A stretch of 64,000 bases of DNA from Maribacter orientalis (GTDB lineage Bacteria; Bacteroidota; Bacteroidia; Flavobacteriales; Flavobacteriaceae): contig NZ_FNZN01000002.1 in NCBI RefSeq assembly GCF_900109345.1, forward strand, positions 496,001-560,000. Direction: 5' to 3'. The notes below the pieces were generated by a model. That model saw nothing but the letters and a program-made list of their open reading frames with translations, was not told the origin of the DNA and searched no databases. Both the position numbers and the translations under genes were made by a program. Of this stretch, positions 39,259 through 48,943 are shown one piece after another; the first letter of the stretch is position 1, and each line of letters opens with the position of its first letter.

Positions 39259-39443
39259 GGTCAGAGTGTTTTTTTAAATATGTAATTCAAGATATAAATT
39301 TCATCCTCAGACCCAAAAAAAAGAACCGTTTTAATTCCAATAAATAATCTGTTAACTACCAAAATTTAATAATTCCTTAAGATTATTTAGGAAGTAGAAA
39401 CAAATTCTAATTAACTTAGGATTTCTAATTTTCATTTAGATTT

Positions 39444-40388
39444 ATGAAAAAGATATTCTGCATTGGCGAATTGTTAATTGATTTTGTTGCTGAAAACCAA
39501 GGCAAAGATTTAACAAAAGCAAAGGAATTTTCAAAAAAAGCAGGCGGCGCTCCTGCTAACGTCTCTTGTGCTATTAGTAAATTAGGCGGTGACAGTGTGT
39601 TTATTGGCTGTGTTGGTAACGATCCGTTTGGCACCTTTTTATTACGGATTTTAGAAGATGAAAAAGTGGACATTTCGTTAGCACAAAAATCTGATACATT
39701 TACCACATTAGCTTTTGTTTCCTTAGATGAAGACGGTGAACGTGATTTTGTTTTTAGTCGTGGGGCAGATAGAGAACTTGCCTATGATTCGTCTCATAAA
39801 TCTTATTTCAAAAACAACATCATTCATTTTGGTGCTGCTACCGCTCTTTTAGGTGGCCCTTTAGAGGAAGCTTATAGTAGGTATTTATTTGATGGACTTA
39901 CCAAAAATGCTTTTATCAGTTTTGATCCCAATTATAGAGTAGACCTCTGGAAAAATAAAGTTGATAGTTTTAAACGTAAATGTGAACCTTTCATTGAAAA
40001 ATCACATTTGTGTAAATTTAGTTTAGAAGAAGCTCAACTTCTGTCGGGCAAAGAAGATGTAAAAGAAGCTTGTAAAGTGCTTCATGAAATAGGCACTGAA
40101 ATAATCGTTATTACACTTGGTAGTGAAGGAACATGGTTAAGCACCAAAAAATTTCAAAAAACTATACCCAGTATCAAAGTAACTCCGAAAGACACTACTG
40201 GCGCAGGCGATGCATTTATTGGATGTCTATTGCAACAAATTGCCAAACATTCTAGTATTGATGCATTGTTGGCAGATGAAAGCATCCTTACCAACATGGT
40301 AGCTAGGGCGAACAAAGCTGGCGCTATAACCACTACTAATTTTGGCGCAATTGAATCGTTACCCACATTACAACAATTAGATTCTTAA
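39444..40388 (+). CDS. PfkB-family carbohydrate kinase (probable fructokinase)
   Basis: A 314-residue ribokinase-fold sugar kinase. The N-terminal motif GGAPANVSCAISKLGG (about 33-48) and the C-terminal DTTGAGDAFIGCLLQQ (anion hole and base) define the PfkB family, and the N-terminus CIGELLIDFVAE is typical of fructokinases. It ends one base before the amylosucrase gene. That enzyme releases fructose from sucrose, so phosphorylation of fructose is the most likely task. Confidence 0.9.
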   Translation: MKKIFCIGELLIDFVAENQGKDLTKAKEFSKKAGGAPANVSCAISKLGGDSVFIGCVGNDPFGTFLLRILEDEKVDISLAQKSDTFTTLAFVSLDEDGERDFVFSRGADRELAYDSSHKSYFKNNIIHFGAATALLGGPLEEAYSRYLFDGLTKNAFISFDPNYRVDLWKNKVDSFKRKCEPFIEKSHLCKFSLEEAQLLSGKEDVKEACKVLHEIGTEIIVITLGSEGTWLSTKKFQKTIPSIKVTPKDTTGAGDAFIGCLLQQIAKHSSIDALLADESILTNMVARANKAGAITTTNFGAIESLPTLQQLDS

Positions 40389-40389
40389 A

Positions 40390-42330
40390 ATGAACCAAGC
40401 TGAACTACACCGCTTATTGGCCTCAAAAAGTCAAATAAAAAAAGGCGCGTTACCGTTAAAATCTTTATACGACCAAAGATTGTCAACCAATCTTACCCTT
40501 ATTAAGACTCAATTTTTTTCATTATACAAAGACACTGAACATAAAGCATATTTTTTTAAGCTTTTAGAGCAATTAGAGCATCTTTTTAAAGAACGACCTA
40601 CTGAATTAAAACAGCAGGACATAGAACGATTAAATTCTGGGAACTGGTATCAAAGTGAGAAAATGGTGGGTATGCAACTATATGTAGACCGGTTTAATAA
40701 AGACATCAACGGTCTAAAAGAGAAGTTGCCATACTTTGAAAATCTTGGAATCAATTTTCTTCACTTAATGCCAATTACTACCCGACCTTCTGGGGAAAAT
40801 GATGGTGGTTACGCGGTGAATAGCTATCATGAGATTGATAGCAAATATGGCACTAAGGATGACTTTCTTGCTTTGACTAAAAAAGCTAGGGAGAAAAAAA
40901 TGTTCTTAATGCTAGATTTTGTCGTAAACCATACTTCCGATGAATTTGAATGGGCCCAGAAAGCAAAAAACGGAAGCCTACATCATCAAAATTATTATTA
41001 CACTTTTTCTGACCGCCTTATACCAGATGAGTTCGAGAAAACATTACCAGAAATATTCCCTCAGTCGGCACCAGGTAATTTTACCTATAATGAGGAAATG
41101 GAAAAATGGGTAATGACCTGTTTCAATAATTACCAGTGGGATTTAAACTATAGAAATCCTGAAGTGTTTATTGAAATGTTAGGCAATTTAATGGCCTTGG
41201 CTAATTTAGGAGTAGATGTTATCCGTTTTGACGCCCTTGCATTTTTATGGAAAAAATTAGGCACACTTTCTCAAAACCTACCAGAAGCCCATACTCTTAT
41301 TTCACTCTTTAGAATGTGCCTACAAGTAATCGCACCAGGGGTTATTCTATTGGCAGAAGCTATTGTTGCTCCAAGAAATATTATTAAATATTTTGGTGAA
41401 GATATCACAGAAGGCAATGAATGTGAAGTTGCCTATAATGCCTCTTTAATGGCATTATTATGGAATTCAATTGCCACTAAAAAAGCCTCTTTAATGCTAA
41501 TGAGTTTAACCGAAATTCCTAATAAACCTAACGATGCTACTTGGATTAATTATATAAGATGCCATGATGATATCGGCCTTGGTTATGATGATGATTTTGT
41601 TCGCTCGATGGGTTCAGACCCTACTGCCCATAAACAATTTATACTAAATTATTATACTGGTAAATTAGAGTGGTCACCGGCCAAAGGATTAATGTTCATG
41701 TACAATCCGAAAAACGGAGACGGTAGAATTACCGGAAGCGCAGCGTCTTTGTTAGGACTGGAAACTGCATTGGAACTGAAGAATAAGAATATCGTTGATT
41801 ATGCCATTGCAAAAATTCTAATGATGCACGGCATAATTTTATCTTACGGTGGTATACCTATGATTTACGCAGGTGATGAAATTGGCACATTGAATGACTA
41901 TACGTACGAGCAAAACGAGGACCATGTAAATGACAACCGCTGGGTAAATAGACCTATGCACAACTGGAATGTTGTTTCTGAATTAAAAAAAACAGATGAT
42001 AGTCCGTCTGCGATTATTTATCAAGGTTTAAAAAAAATGATTCGTTTACGAAAAGAACATGACATTTTTCAAGATGTAAATGATATAAAAATACATGGCT
42101 GTCTTAATCAACATATTTTTGTCTATGAAAGAACCAATGGAAACAAAAGCATTTGGGTGTTATCTAACTTCAATGAGGTTACCGAAACATTAGATATCGG
42201 TTGGTTACTTTCAATCGGAATTCACGCGGGCAAGAACTCGATAGATTTACTAACAGGAAATTCCTTTGAACTTATTCATAATGAACTGCCTTTGAAACCT
42301 TTTCAACAGCTTTGGATAACTAACACTTAA
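40390..42330 (+). CDS. Amylosucrase (GH13)
   Basis: A 646-residue GH13 enzyme that makes alpha-1,4-glucan from sucrose and releases fructose. Family landmarks are MQLYVDRFNKDINGLKEKLPYFENLGINFLHLMPI, GGYAVNSYHEID, DFVVNHTSDEFEWAQKA and the nucleophile D281 (DVIRFDALAFLWKKLGT). The acid/base E323 (LLAEAIVAP) and the stabiliser D393 (RCHDDIG) are also visible. The Neisseria enzyme shares the WKK/QxGTxxxNLPxAH patch. No signal peptide is visible, so it is probably cytoplasmic. The gene is coupled to the kinase. The start at 40390 (MNQAELHRLL) agrees with the family. It converges with the AlbA_2 gene, sharing the TTAA stop. Confidence 0.93.
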   Translation: MNQAELHRLLASKSQIKKGALPLKSLYDQRLSTNLTLIKTQFFSLYKDTEHKAYFFKLLEQLEHLFKERPTELKQQDIERLNSGNWYQSEKMVGMQLYVDRFNKDINGLKEKLPYFENLGINFLHLMPITTRPSGENDGGYAVNSYHEIDSKYGTKDDFLALTKKAREKKMFLMLDFVVNHTSDEFEWAQKAKNGSLHHQNYYYTFSDRLIPDEFEKTLPEIFPQSAPGNFTYNEEMEKWVMTCFNNYQWDLNYRNPEVFIEMLGNLMALANLGVDVIRFDALAFLWKKLGTLSQNLPEAHTLISLFRMCLQVIAPGVILLAEAIVAPRNIIKYFGEDITEGNECEVAYNASLMALLWNSIATKKASLMLMSLTEIPNKPNDATWINYIRCHDDIGLGYDDDFVRSMGSDPTAHKQFILNYYTGKLEWSPAKGLMFMYNPKNGDGRITGSAASLLGLETALELKNKNIVDYAIAKILMMHGIILSYGGIPMIYAGDEIGTLNDYTYEQNEDHVNDNRWVNRPMHNWNVVSELKKTDDSPSAIIYQGLKKMIRLRKEHDIFQDVNDIKIHGCLNQHIFVYERTNGNKSIWVLSNFNEVTETLDIGWLLSIGIHAGKNSIDLLTGNSFELIHNELPLKPFQQLWITNT

Positions 42331-43463
42331 CTATACTTAACCTTCCTAAGAACTCGAAGCGCCTCCTTCAACGAAGCATTAATGCCCGGATATTTAGATT
42401 TTAAGATTTGTCTTGCACTTTCCATTTCCTCTTTAGCTTCCTCAAAACCGTTTAAGTAACAAATGAGATAGGTATCTGCCAAATAAATTAGGCTTTTAAC
42501 CTCAGCAGGATTCAAAGCTTTTTCACTCTTGGCTTTTGTAACCAACGCATTGTTATTTTTAATTATTTCTTCAAGTTTTTTTCGATTATGCTTTGGCGGA
42601 TTAAAAAGCAAATCGCTATTAATTTGATAGGTGCCATTCTCACTAAAATTGATGACCACTTTTTCTAAAGGGTAATATTTTTGCTTAGACCCGAGTCCTA
42701 ACTCAACAAACTCTATTATAGTAAAAGAATTATCATCAATACTTATTTTAACCTCATCTAAATTTGAATAGAACAATTTAACTTGTTCATTGATCAATTC
42801 AATATCTACTCTATAGTAATACGTTTCTCCGTTAACAATTTTTTTATTACCCGCCCAACAGACTACAAATTGCTCTTTAAACACTTTATAATAACTTTCT
42901 AAATCTTTGTGTCGATAGTTTAGAAAGTCAATAACACCATCTAAAGTAAGCTCAATATTATTCTTAGCATGTTGTTCTATAGTAGCTACGGCATCAACAT
43001 TAATGTTTTTCAATTCAATATCGTAAACTTTGGGTAAGCTAATGCTGCCCTCCCTAAAAAAAACCGAACCACCATAATACTTCCAAATGTTCTTTCTTAA
43101 TGAGCATAATTTTCCAATAGATTTTATGGTTACTAGACCCACTACCTTACCATCAGGTAAATTTGGAAATGGAATATTCTCGTAAGATATACGAGGAGGA
43201 TTATTTAAATAAGCATTGACCAAATTCTGAATCTTGCTGTCATCAAAAAAATCTACACCTACTATTTTGTTTTCCTCATCTTCAACGCCAACAACAATAA
43301 ATGAATTGTTCGAAGGGTTGCTATTGGCCAATGCACAAACATGTTTTAAAAATTTTGCCTTACCCTCCTTTTCACCAATATTAATGAAGCGCTTTTTATC
43401 GTAAAAACTATTCTCGTCGTTATGTGCGAGTAAGTTTTTTACCAATAAGCGTTTATTAATCAT
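42327..43463 (-). CDS. AlbA_2 (Schlafen-like) domain protein
   Basis: A 378-residue protein with an N-terminal AlbA_2 domain (about 15-140): FINIGEKEGKAKFLKHVCALANSNPSNNSFIVVGVEDEENKIVGVD, then the VGLVTIKSIGKLCSLRKNIWKYYGGSVFFREGS region. The rest (about 150-378) is of no recognised family, ending in a helical, lysine-rich part. AlbA_2 proteins are variously DNA- or RNA-linked and some occur in defence islands, but no other defence gene is near. Convergent with the amylosucrase gene with interlocked stops. Confidence 0.75.
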   Translation of the reverse strand: MINKRLLVKNLLAHNDENSFYDKKRFINIGEKEGKAKFLKHVCALANSNPSNNSFIVVGVEDEENKIVGVDFFDDSKIQNLVNAYLNNPPRISYENIPFPNLPDGKVVGLVTIKSIGKLCSLRKNIWKYYGGSVFFREGSISLPKVYDIELKNINVDAVATIEQHAKNNIELTLDGVIDFLNYRHKDLESYYKVFKEQFVVCWAGNKKIVNGETYYYRVDIELINEQVKLFYSNLDEVKISIDDNSFTIIEFVELGLGSKQKYYPLEKVVINFSENGTYQINSDLLFNPPKHNRKKLEEIIKNNNALVTKAKSEKALNPAEVKSLIYLADTYLICYLNGFEEAKEEMESARQILKSKYPGINASLKEALRVLRKVKYS

Positions 43464-43506
43464 TTTATGGGTGTTTGACTATTATCGTTTGTTGAATTTA
43501 AAAAGA

Positions 43507-44259
43507 TTAGGATTTATTTACAATAGTTGAAGAAGCCTGAGCAGTAGGCATAACTATTAAATCGGCTATATTTACATGATAGGGCCTAGTAATTACAAAG
43601 TGAATTATATCTGCTATATCTTCTGGTTTTAGTGGCTGAAAACCTTTGTACACATTCTCTGCCCTGTTTTCATCACCTTTAAATCGCACATTACTGAATT
43701 CGGTTTCCACTAGACCTGGGTTTACGGCACCTACGCGTATACCGTAAGGGTTCAAATCTATTCGCATTCCTTGGTTTATTGCATCTACAGCATGCTTACT
43801 TGCGCAATACACATTCCCTTTTGGGTAAACCTCTTTACCTGCAGTAGAACCAATATTAATAATATGGCCCGATTTTCGTTCTACCATTTGGGGTATCAAA
43901 GCTTTAGACACATACAACAAGCCTTTCACATTAATATCTAGCATGGCATCCCAGTCATCAACACTACCTTCTTGAATGGTATCTAAACCGTGGGCGTTAC
44001 CCGCATTATTTATTAAAATATCAATTTTAGCAAAGTCTTTTGGTAATGAGGAAATCGCTTTTTGCACCGAATCTTTCTCTCGAATATCAAAATTTAAGGT
44101 ATGGACTTTCACTTCCTTACCAAGTTCTTCTTTTAGGGCATCTAATCTTTCTTGGCGTCTGCCACATAAAACTAAATCTATCCCGTTTAAGGCAAAATTA
44201 ATCGCTGTAGCTTTACCAATTCCGCTAGTAGCTCCTGTAATAAATGCTGTTTTTTTCAT
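43507..44259 (-). CDS. SDR-family oxidoreductase
   Basis: A 250-residue classical short-chain dehydrogenase: TGATSGIG (8-15), LCGRRQERL (NADP-preferring Arg), NNAGNAHGLD, and the active site SxxGKEVYPKGNVYCASKHAVDAINQGMRIDLNPYGIRVGAVNPGLVETEFSNVRFKGD. It resembles YdfG-type 3-hydroxy-acid dehydrogenases. It lies 13 bases after the aldo/keto reductase gene on the same strand, so the two are likely one operon of carbonyl-reducing enzymes. Confidence 0.9.
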   Translation of the reverse strand: MKKTAFITGATSGIGKATAINFALNGIDLVLCGRRQERLDALKEELGKEVKVHTLNFDIREKDSVQKAISSLPKDFAKIDILINNAGNAHGLDTIQEGSVDDWDAMLDINVKGLLYVSKALIPQMVERKSGHIINIGSTAGKEVYPKGNVYCASKHAVDAINQGMRIDLNPYGIRVGAVNPGLVETEFSNVRFKGDENRAENVYKGFQPLKPEDIADIIHFVITRPYHVNIADLIVMPTAQASSTIVNKS

Positions 44260-44272
44260 TTTTGTTTTTTAA

Positions 44273-45148
44273 TTACGCAACTTCATGTCCTTCATTCGCT
44301 TCTAATAATATAAACCAATCTTGCAATTCCATTTCAATGTTAACAGCTTCCATAGCCATTTTCAATCTTTTCGGTGTTGCAGTACCCACCACGGGATGAA
44401 TCTTTGATGGGTGTTTTAAAATCCAAGCTAGTAATAATTGGTCTTCAGTAGCATTATATTTTTTGGTTAAAACGCTCAGCACATCTTTGATTCTTTTGTT
44501 CGATTGAGATTTTTCCCTAAAATAATTACCTAATGGACTCCAACTCATAGCGAGCCTATCATGAATGATACAATCATCTAAAGTCCCGTCGTTCATTACC
44601 TCATTAGATGATAATGAATATTCTACTTGATTGGCATCAACCCTAGTTTCTTTTTCTATAAACTTAATCTGTGACGGCGTAAAATTTGACACACCAAATT
44701 GTTTGATTTTTCCCTCTTTCTTTAATTTTCTTATAGCCTCTGCTATTTCTGCCGGATTCATTAATGGACTAGGCCTATGCAATAAAAGCAGATCTAAATA
44801 TTCAGTCCGTAGCATTTTTAATGACCTTTCTACTGACCAAATGATGTAATCTCTATTGTAATCGTAATGCTTTACTTTATTTACTCTTTCTTCAGCATCA
44901 AACTGAATGCCGCATTTACTAATCAATTGAATATTTTCTCTTTTAATAACGCTTTTAGCAAATGCTTTACCGAATTGTTCCTCGTTGGTATAATCGCCAT
45001 AAATATCTGCATGATCGAATGTCGTGATATTGTTTTCTAGGCAATGATTGATCAGTTCAATCATTGCTTTGGTGGAATGTTGTTTTCCCCATTTTCCCCA
45101 GGTCATAGTACCAGCGATTATTCTCGAATATTTCAATGTATTGTTCAT
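44273..45148 (-). CDS. Aldo/keto reductase
   Basis: A 291-residue NADPH-dependent TIM-barrel reductase of the YdhF-type branch. It has the catalytic Asp and Tyr in TFDHADIYGDYTNEEQFGKAF, the Lys in QLISKCGI, and the His in LLLHRPSPLM. QFGVSNFTPSQIKFIE and the C-terminal WILKHPSKIHPVVGTATPKRLKMAMEA complete the fold. Substrate unknown. It is the first gene of a pair with the SDR. Confidence 0.92.
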   Translation of the reverse strand: MNNTLKYSRIIAGTMTWGKWGKQHSTKAMIELINHCLENNITTFDHADIYGDYTNEEQFGKAFAKSVIKRENIQLISKCGIQFDAEERVNKVKHYDYNRDYIIWSVERSLKMLRTEYLDLLLLHRPSPLMNPAEIAEAIRKLKKEGKIKQFGVSNFTPSQIKFIEKETRVDANQVEYSLSSNEVMNDGTLDDCIIHDRLAMSWSPLGNYFREKSQSNKRIKDVLSVLTKKYNATEDQLLLAWILKHPSKIHPVVGTATPKRLKMAMEAVNIEMELQDWFILLEANEGHEVA

Positions 45149-45307
45149 AGGTTAATGAATTTAAAAAGAATTCCCTTAAAAGCTTCATAAAAATAAGGGG
45201 TTTTCGCATTTTTTAACCTATCATTAACAGCTACTGAATGAATAAATTTTCAATTTGCATGACTGTTAAAATTAGAAGCGTTAACAATCAATAATATATA
45301 GTTTTAA

Positions 45308-46309
45308 ATGGAAGAAAATACGTCAATTGACATTAGTGCCGTAAATGAGAAAATAGCTCAAGAAAGTGCTTTTATCGATTTATTGATGCTTGAAATGAAT
45401 AAGGTAATTGTAGGCCAGAAATATATGGTCGAACGATTATTAATTGGTCTCTTGGGACAAGGACATATTTTATTGGAAGGTGTGCCTGGTTTAGCAAAAA
45501 CACTAGCGATAAATACACTTTCAAAAGCAGTTAAAGGAAGTTTTAGCAGAATACAGTTCACTCCAGACTTATTACCTGCCGATGTTGTAGGAACAATGAT
45601 TTATAATATGAAGTTGAACGACTTTTCTATTAAAAAGGGTCCTATTTTCGCGAATTTCGTTTTAGCCGATGAGATCAATCGGGCTCCTGCAAAAGTACAG
45701 TCTGCCCTTTTAGAGGCGATGCAAGAGAAGCAAGTTACCATAGGTGATGAGACTTTTATTTTAGACAAGCCCTTTTTAGTAATGGCTACGCAAAACCCGG
45801 TGGAGCAAGAAGGAACATATCCGCTTCCTGAAGCGCAAGTTGACCGTTTTATGTTGAAGACAGTTATCGATTATCCGAAAATCAACGAGGAACAATTGAT
45901 CATGCGTCAGAATTTATTAGGAAACTATGAAACGGTAAATGCCGTAGTATCCATAGAACAAATACTAAGTGCTCAAAAAGCTGTTCGCGAAGTATATATG
46001 GACGAGAAAATTGAAAAATATATTCTTGATCTTGTTTTTGCGACTAGATATCCTGAAAAATATAATTTAGAAAGCTTAAAGCCTCTAATTAGTTTTGGTG
46101 CTTCACCAAGGGGAAGTATCAACTTAGGTATTGCAGCTAAATGTTATGCCTTTATAAAAAGAAGAGGTTATGTAGTCCCAGAAGATGTTCGTGCTATAGT
46201 ACACGATGTTCTTAGGCATAGAATTGGAATTACTTACGAGGCAGAAGCCGAAAATATCACCTCTGTAGATATTATAAATAAGATCGTAAACGAGATAGAA
46301 GTACCCTAA
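45308..46309 (+). CDS. MoxR-family AAA+ ATPase
   Basis: A 333-residue MoxR chaperone-like ATPase. The Walker A motif is in LLEGVPGLAKTLAINTLS (about 56-73) and the Walker B is in FANFVLADEINRAPAKVQSALLEAMQE (about 111-137), followed by sensor-1 VMATQNPVEQEGTYPLPEAQVDRF. It is the first gene of the Bat operon. MoxR partners with VWA proteins such as BatA/BatB and may help assemble or activate envelope complexes. Confidence 0.95.
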   Translation: MEENTSIDISAVNEKIAQESAFIDLLMLEMNKVIVGQKYMVERLLIGLLGQGHILLEGVPGLAKTLAINTLSKAVKGSFSRIQFTPDLLPADVVGTMIYNMKLNDFSIKKGPIFANFVLADEINRAPAKVQSALLEAMQEKQVTIGDETFILDKPFLVMATQNPVEQEGTYPLPEAQVDRFMLKTVIDYPKINEEQLIMRQNLLGNYETVNAVVSIEQILSAQKAVREVYMDEKIEKYILDLVFATRYPEKYNLESLKPLISFGASPRGSINLGIAAKCYAFIKRRGYVVPEDVRAIVHDVLRHRIGITYEAEAENITSVDIINKIVNEIEVP

Positions 46310-46409
46310 AGTTATTTTGCAGTTATCAGTTTGCGATTGATAATTTTATTTCGATTGCATAATTTTCAATGCTGATTCCTGATTAGTTAACTACTGTTTG
46401 AAAAACAAA

Positions 46410-47276
46410 ATGGATACCAAAGAGCTACTCAAAAAAGTACGGAAAATAGAGATTAAGACGCGACGTCTATCGGACCATATATTTGGTGGGGAATATCACT
46501 CTACCTTTAAAGGTAGGGGTATGACGTTTAGTGAAGTACGGCAGTATCAATTTGGTGACGATGTTAGAAATATTGATTGGAACGTTACTGCTCGTTACAA
46601 TGAACCTTACATAAAAGTTTTTGAAGAAGAGCGAGAACTCACCATGATGCTCATGGTCGATATAAGTGGCTCAGAGCTTTTTGGAACTACCAATCAATTT
46701 AAAAACGAAATTGTTACCGAAATATCGGCAACTTTAGCATTTAGTGCTTTACAGAATAACGATAAAGTCGGCATCATTTTATTCTCTGATCAGATTGAAC
46801 TTTTTATACCTCCAAAAAAAGGTAAAACGCACGCTTTACGCATTATACGTGAGTTGTTAGAATTTAAACCTAAAAGCAATAAAACAGATATTGCACAGGC
46901 ATTGAAATTCTTAAGCAGCGTAATGAAAAAGAAGGCTATAGTTTTTGTGCTTTCTGATTTTATTGATGATGGCTATGAAAAAACACTAAAAATTACAGGT
47001 AGTAAACATGACTTAACAGGAATTCGAGTCTTTGACGAACGTGAAGAGTCAATACCCAATCTAGGTATGATACAGGTTGAAGATGCTGAAACCGGAAAAT
47101 TGCAATTGGTAAATACCCAATCTAAAAAAGTGCGAAATGCCTATGCAAAATTTCATAGAGAACGTGTTACGTATTTTAAAGAATCGTTTACTAAATCTGG
47201 CTGTGGAACTTTAGATTGTAGGGTTGACGAAAGTTATGTAAAAAAGTTATTGGGTTATTTTAAAAGAAGAGGTTGA
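46410..47276 (+). CDS. DUF58 domain protein
   Basis: A 289-residue DUF58/VWA-like protein of the Bat operon, cytoplasmic: MDTKELLKKVRKIEIKTRRLSDHIFGGEYHSTFKGRGMTFSEVRQYQFGDDVRNIDWNVTARYNEPYIKVFEEERELTMMLMVD. The DxSGS motif (VDISGSE) lies near residue 87. I start at the ATG at 46410; the upstream TTG at 46398 is less likely because the family begins at MDTKELLKK. It overlaps the next gene's upstream reading frame by a few bases. Confidence 0.92.
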   Translation: MDTKELLKKVRKIEIKTRRLSDHIFGGEYHSTFKGRGMTFSEVRQYQFGDDVRNIDWNVTARYNEPYIKVFEEERELTMMLMVDISGSELFGTTNQFKNEIVTEISATLAFSALQNNDKVGIILFSDQIELFIPPKKGKTHALRIIRELLEFKPKSNKTDIAQALKFLSSVMKKKAIVFVLSDFIDDGYEKTLKITGSKHDLTGIRVFDEREESIPNLGMIQVEDAETGKLQLVNTQSKKVRNAYAKFHRERVTYFKESFTKSGCGTLDCRVDESYVKKLLGYFKRRG

Positions 47277-47281
47277 TACTA

Positions 47282-48943
47282 ATGGTTAATAATACTAGTA
47301 TAATTAAAAAAGGCATTTCGAACTTACATCGAAGCATGCCTATCTTCGTATTTCTTCTATTTGTCATTCAAAATTTTGCTCAAGACAGACCTACGATAAG
47401 CACTAAAATAGACACCACCTACATTAAAATAGGTGAACAGGTGCATTGGACAGTGACAGTTGATATTGACTCCACATCTATGGTTATTTTTCCTGAAGGG
47501 CAAACTTTTTCACCTTTAGAAACGGTTCAGGCATTTGCAACGGATACTACTAGAAAAAAAGATCGCTTAACATTACAAAAAATATACGCGCTAACTCAAT
47601 TCGATTCTGGGGCATATAAATTACCCTCTCAACGAATTGATATAAACGGAATGGGTTTCATGACCGATTCTATGTTGATTACTGTAGCTACCATTCCTGT
47701 AGATACTTTGAATCAAAAAATGTACGACATTAAACCGCTGATTAATGTTGAGAAAAGCAATATCGAATTTTGGAAATATGTTCTTATCGGTATTTTGGTT
47801 CTGCTGGTTTTAGGAGCACTTTTCTATTGGTTTGTATTACGCAGGAAACCATTAACAGAAGAAGAGAAGGTAGCACTTTTACCTCCATACGACAGAGCAT
47901 TATTAGAACTAAAACGTTTAGAAAATTCTAAATATTTAATTCAAGACGAGTATAAACAATACTACTCTGAGCTAACCTCTATTGTTCGTTCTTATTTAGA
48001 GGAAGATGCGCATGTTACCGCTTTAGAAAGTACCACCGGGCAACTAATTGAAAAATTAGAACTCTTAAAAGATGCAGGCGAGTTAAAATTGGACGATGAT
48101 ACCATTAAACAATTTCAACAAATATTACAGACGGCAGATTTAGTGAAATTTGCTAAAAATAAGCCATCGACCCTAGTAGCTGAGCAAGACAGAAAGATGG
48201 TAGAACAAATTGTGGTTAAAACCCATGACGCCCTGCCAGAACCAACCGAAGAAGAATTATTAGAACAAGCTGAATACCAAGAGGAACTTGAACGCAAGGC
48301 GAAAAAGAAAAAGATAAAGGTGGCCATTATTTCTGTTATAGCCATTATTCTTATAGGTACCACTATAGCTGGTATAAAGTATGGATTTGGTTATTTAAAA
48401 GATTCTGTTTTTGGACATCCAACCAAAGAATTATTAGAAGGTGAATGGGTGCGAAGCAGTTATGGTTTCCCTCCAGTTCAATTAGAGACGCCACAGGTTT
48501 TAGTTCGACAAGAAATTAAGCTGCCACCAGAAGCAAAAGCAGCAATTGCTGACATACAATCATTTGGATATACGAGTGCTATTGGTCTATTTACAGTGGG
48601 CACTACTTCCATAACACTTAATCAACAAGACGCTGAACCTGATTTCGAAAAAACGATTGAACAGATACTGTCTAATTTTGAAGGTCAGGGGGCAAAAAAC
48701 ATCATCACCAAACAAGAAGAGTTCTCTACAATTAGTGGAATAAAAGGAGTGAAGGTCTATGGAAGCGGTAAGTTTTTAGTACCTAATTCTAAAGAATTGA
48801 TTAATGGTAAGTACACCGTATTACTTTTTGGCGGTAAAGGCTTTCAACAATATGTTATTCTTACTTGGTTAGAAGATGATACATATGCCCAAGAAATAGT
48901 TGACCGAATTTTGGCATCGGTAGAAGTTAAAACAGAATCATAA
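47282..48943 (+). CDS. BatD-related envelope protein of the Bat operon
   Basis: A 553-residue protein, from the ATG at 47282, with a signal peptide (FVFLLFVIQNFAQ). It has a BatD-like N-terminal beta domain (about 25-140, DTTYIKIGEQVHWTVTVDIDS), a membrane helix (about 157-185) and a soluble helical part ending EEELLEQAEYQEELERKAKKKK. A second membrane helix (about 340-365) leads to a C-terminal extracytoplasmic domain (about 370-553). It looks like a two-part protein built from a BatD-type module and a second module unfamiliar to me. It lies between DUF58 and BatA, without a gap to batA (1 base). Confidence 0.8.
   Translation: MVNNTSIIKKGISNLHRSMPIFVFLLFVIQNFAQDRPTISTKIDTTYIKIGEQVHWTVTVDIDSTSMVIFPEGQTFSPLETVQAFATDTTRKKDRLTLQKIYALTQFDSGAYKLPSQRIDINGMGFMTDSMLITVATIPVDTLNQKMYDIKPLINVEKSNIEFWKYVLIGILVLLVLGALFYWFVLRRKPLTEEEKVALLPPYDRALLELKRLENSKYLIQDEYKQYYSELTSIVRSYLEEDAHVTALESTTGQLIEKLELLKDAGELKLDDDTIKQFQQILQTADLVKFAKNKPSTLVAEQDRKMVEQIVVKTHDALPEPTEEELLEQAEYQEELERKAKKKKIKVAIISVIAIILIGTTIAGIKYGFGYLKDSVFGHPTKELLEGEWVRSSYGFPPVQLETPQVLVRQEIKLPPEAKAAIADIQSFGYTSAIGLFTVGTTSITLNQQDAEPDFEKTIEQILSNFEGQGAKNIITKQEEFSTISGIKGVKVYGSGKFLVPNSKELINGKYTVLLFGGKGFQQYVILTWLEDDTYAQEIVDRILASVEVKTES

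Noticed and set aside
42327-43463. AlbA_2 protein as part of a defence system
   Set aside because: No nuclease, methylase, toxin or phage-related neighbour is present; both sides are metabolic genes.
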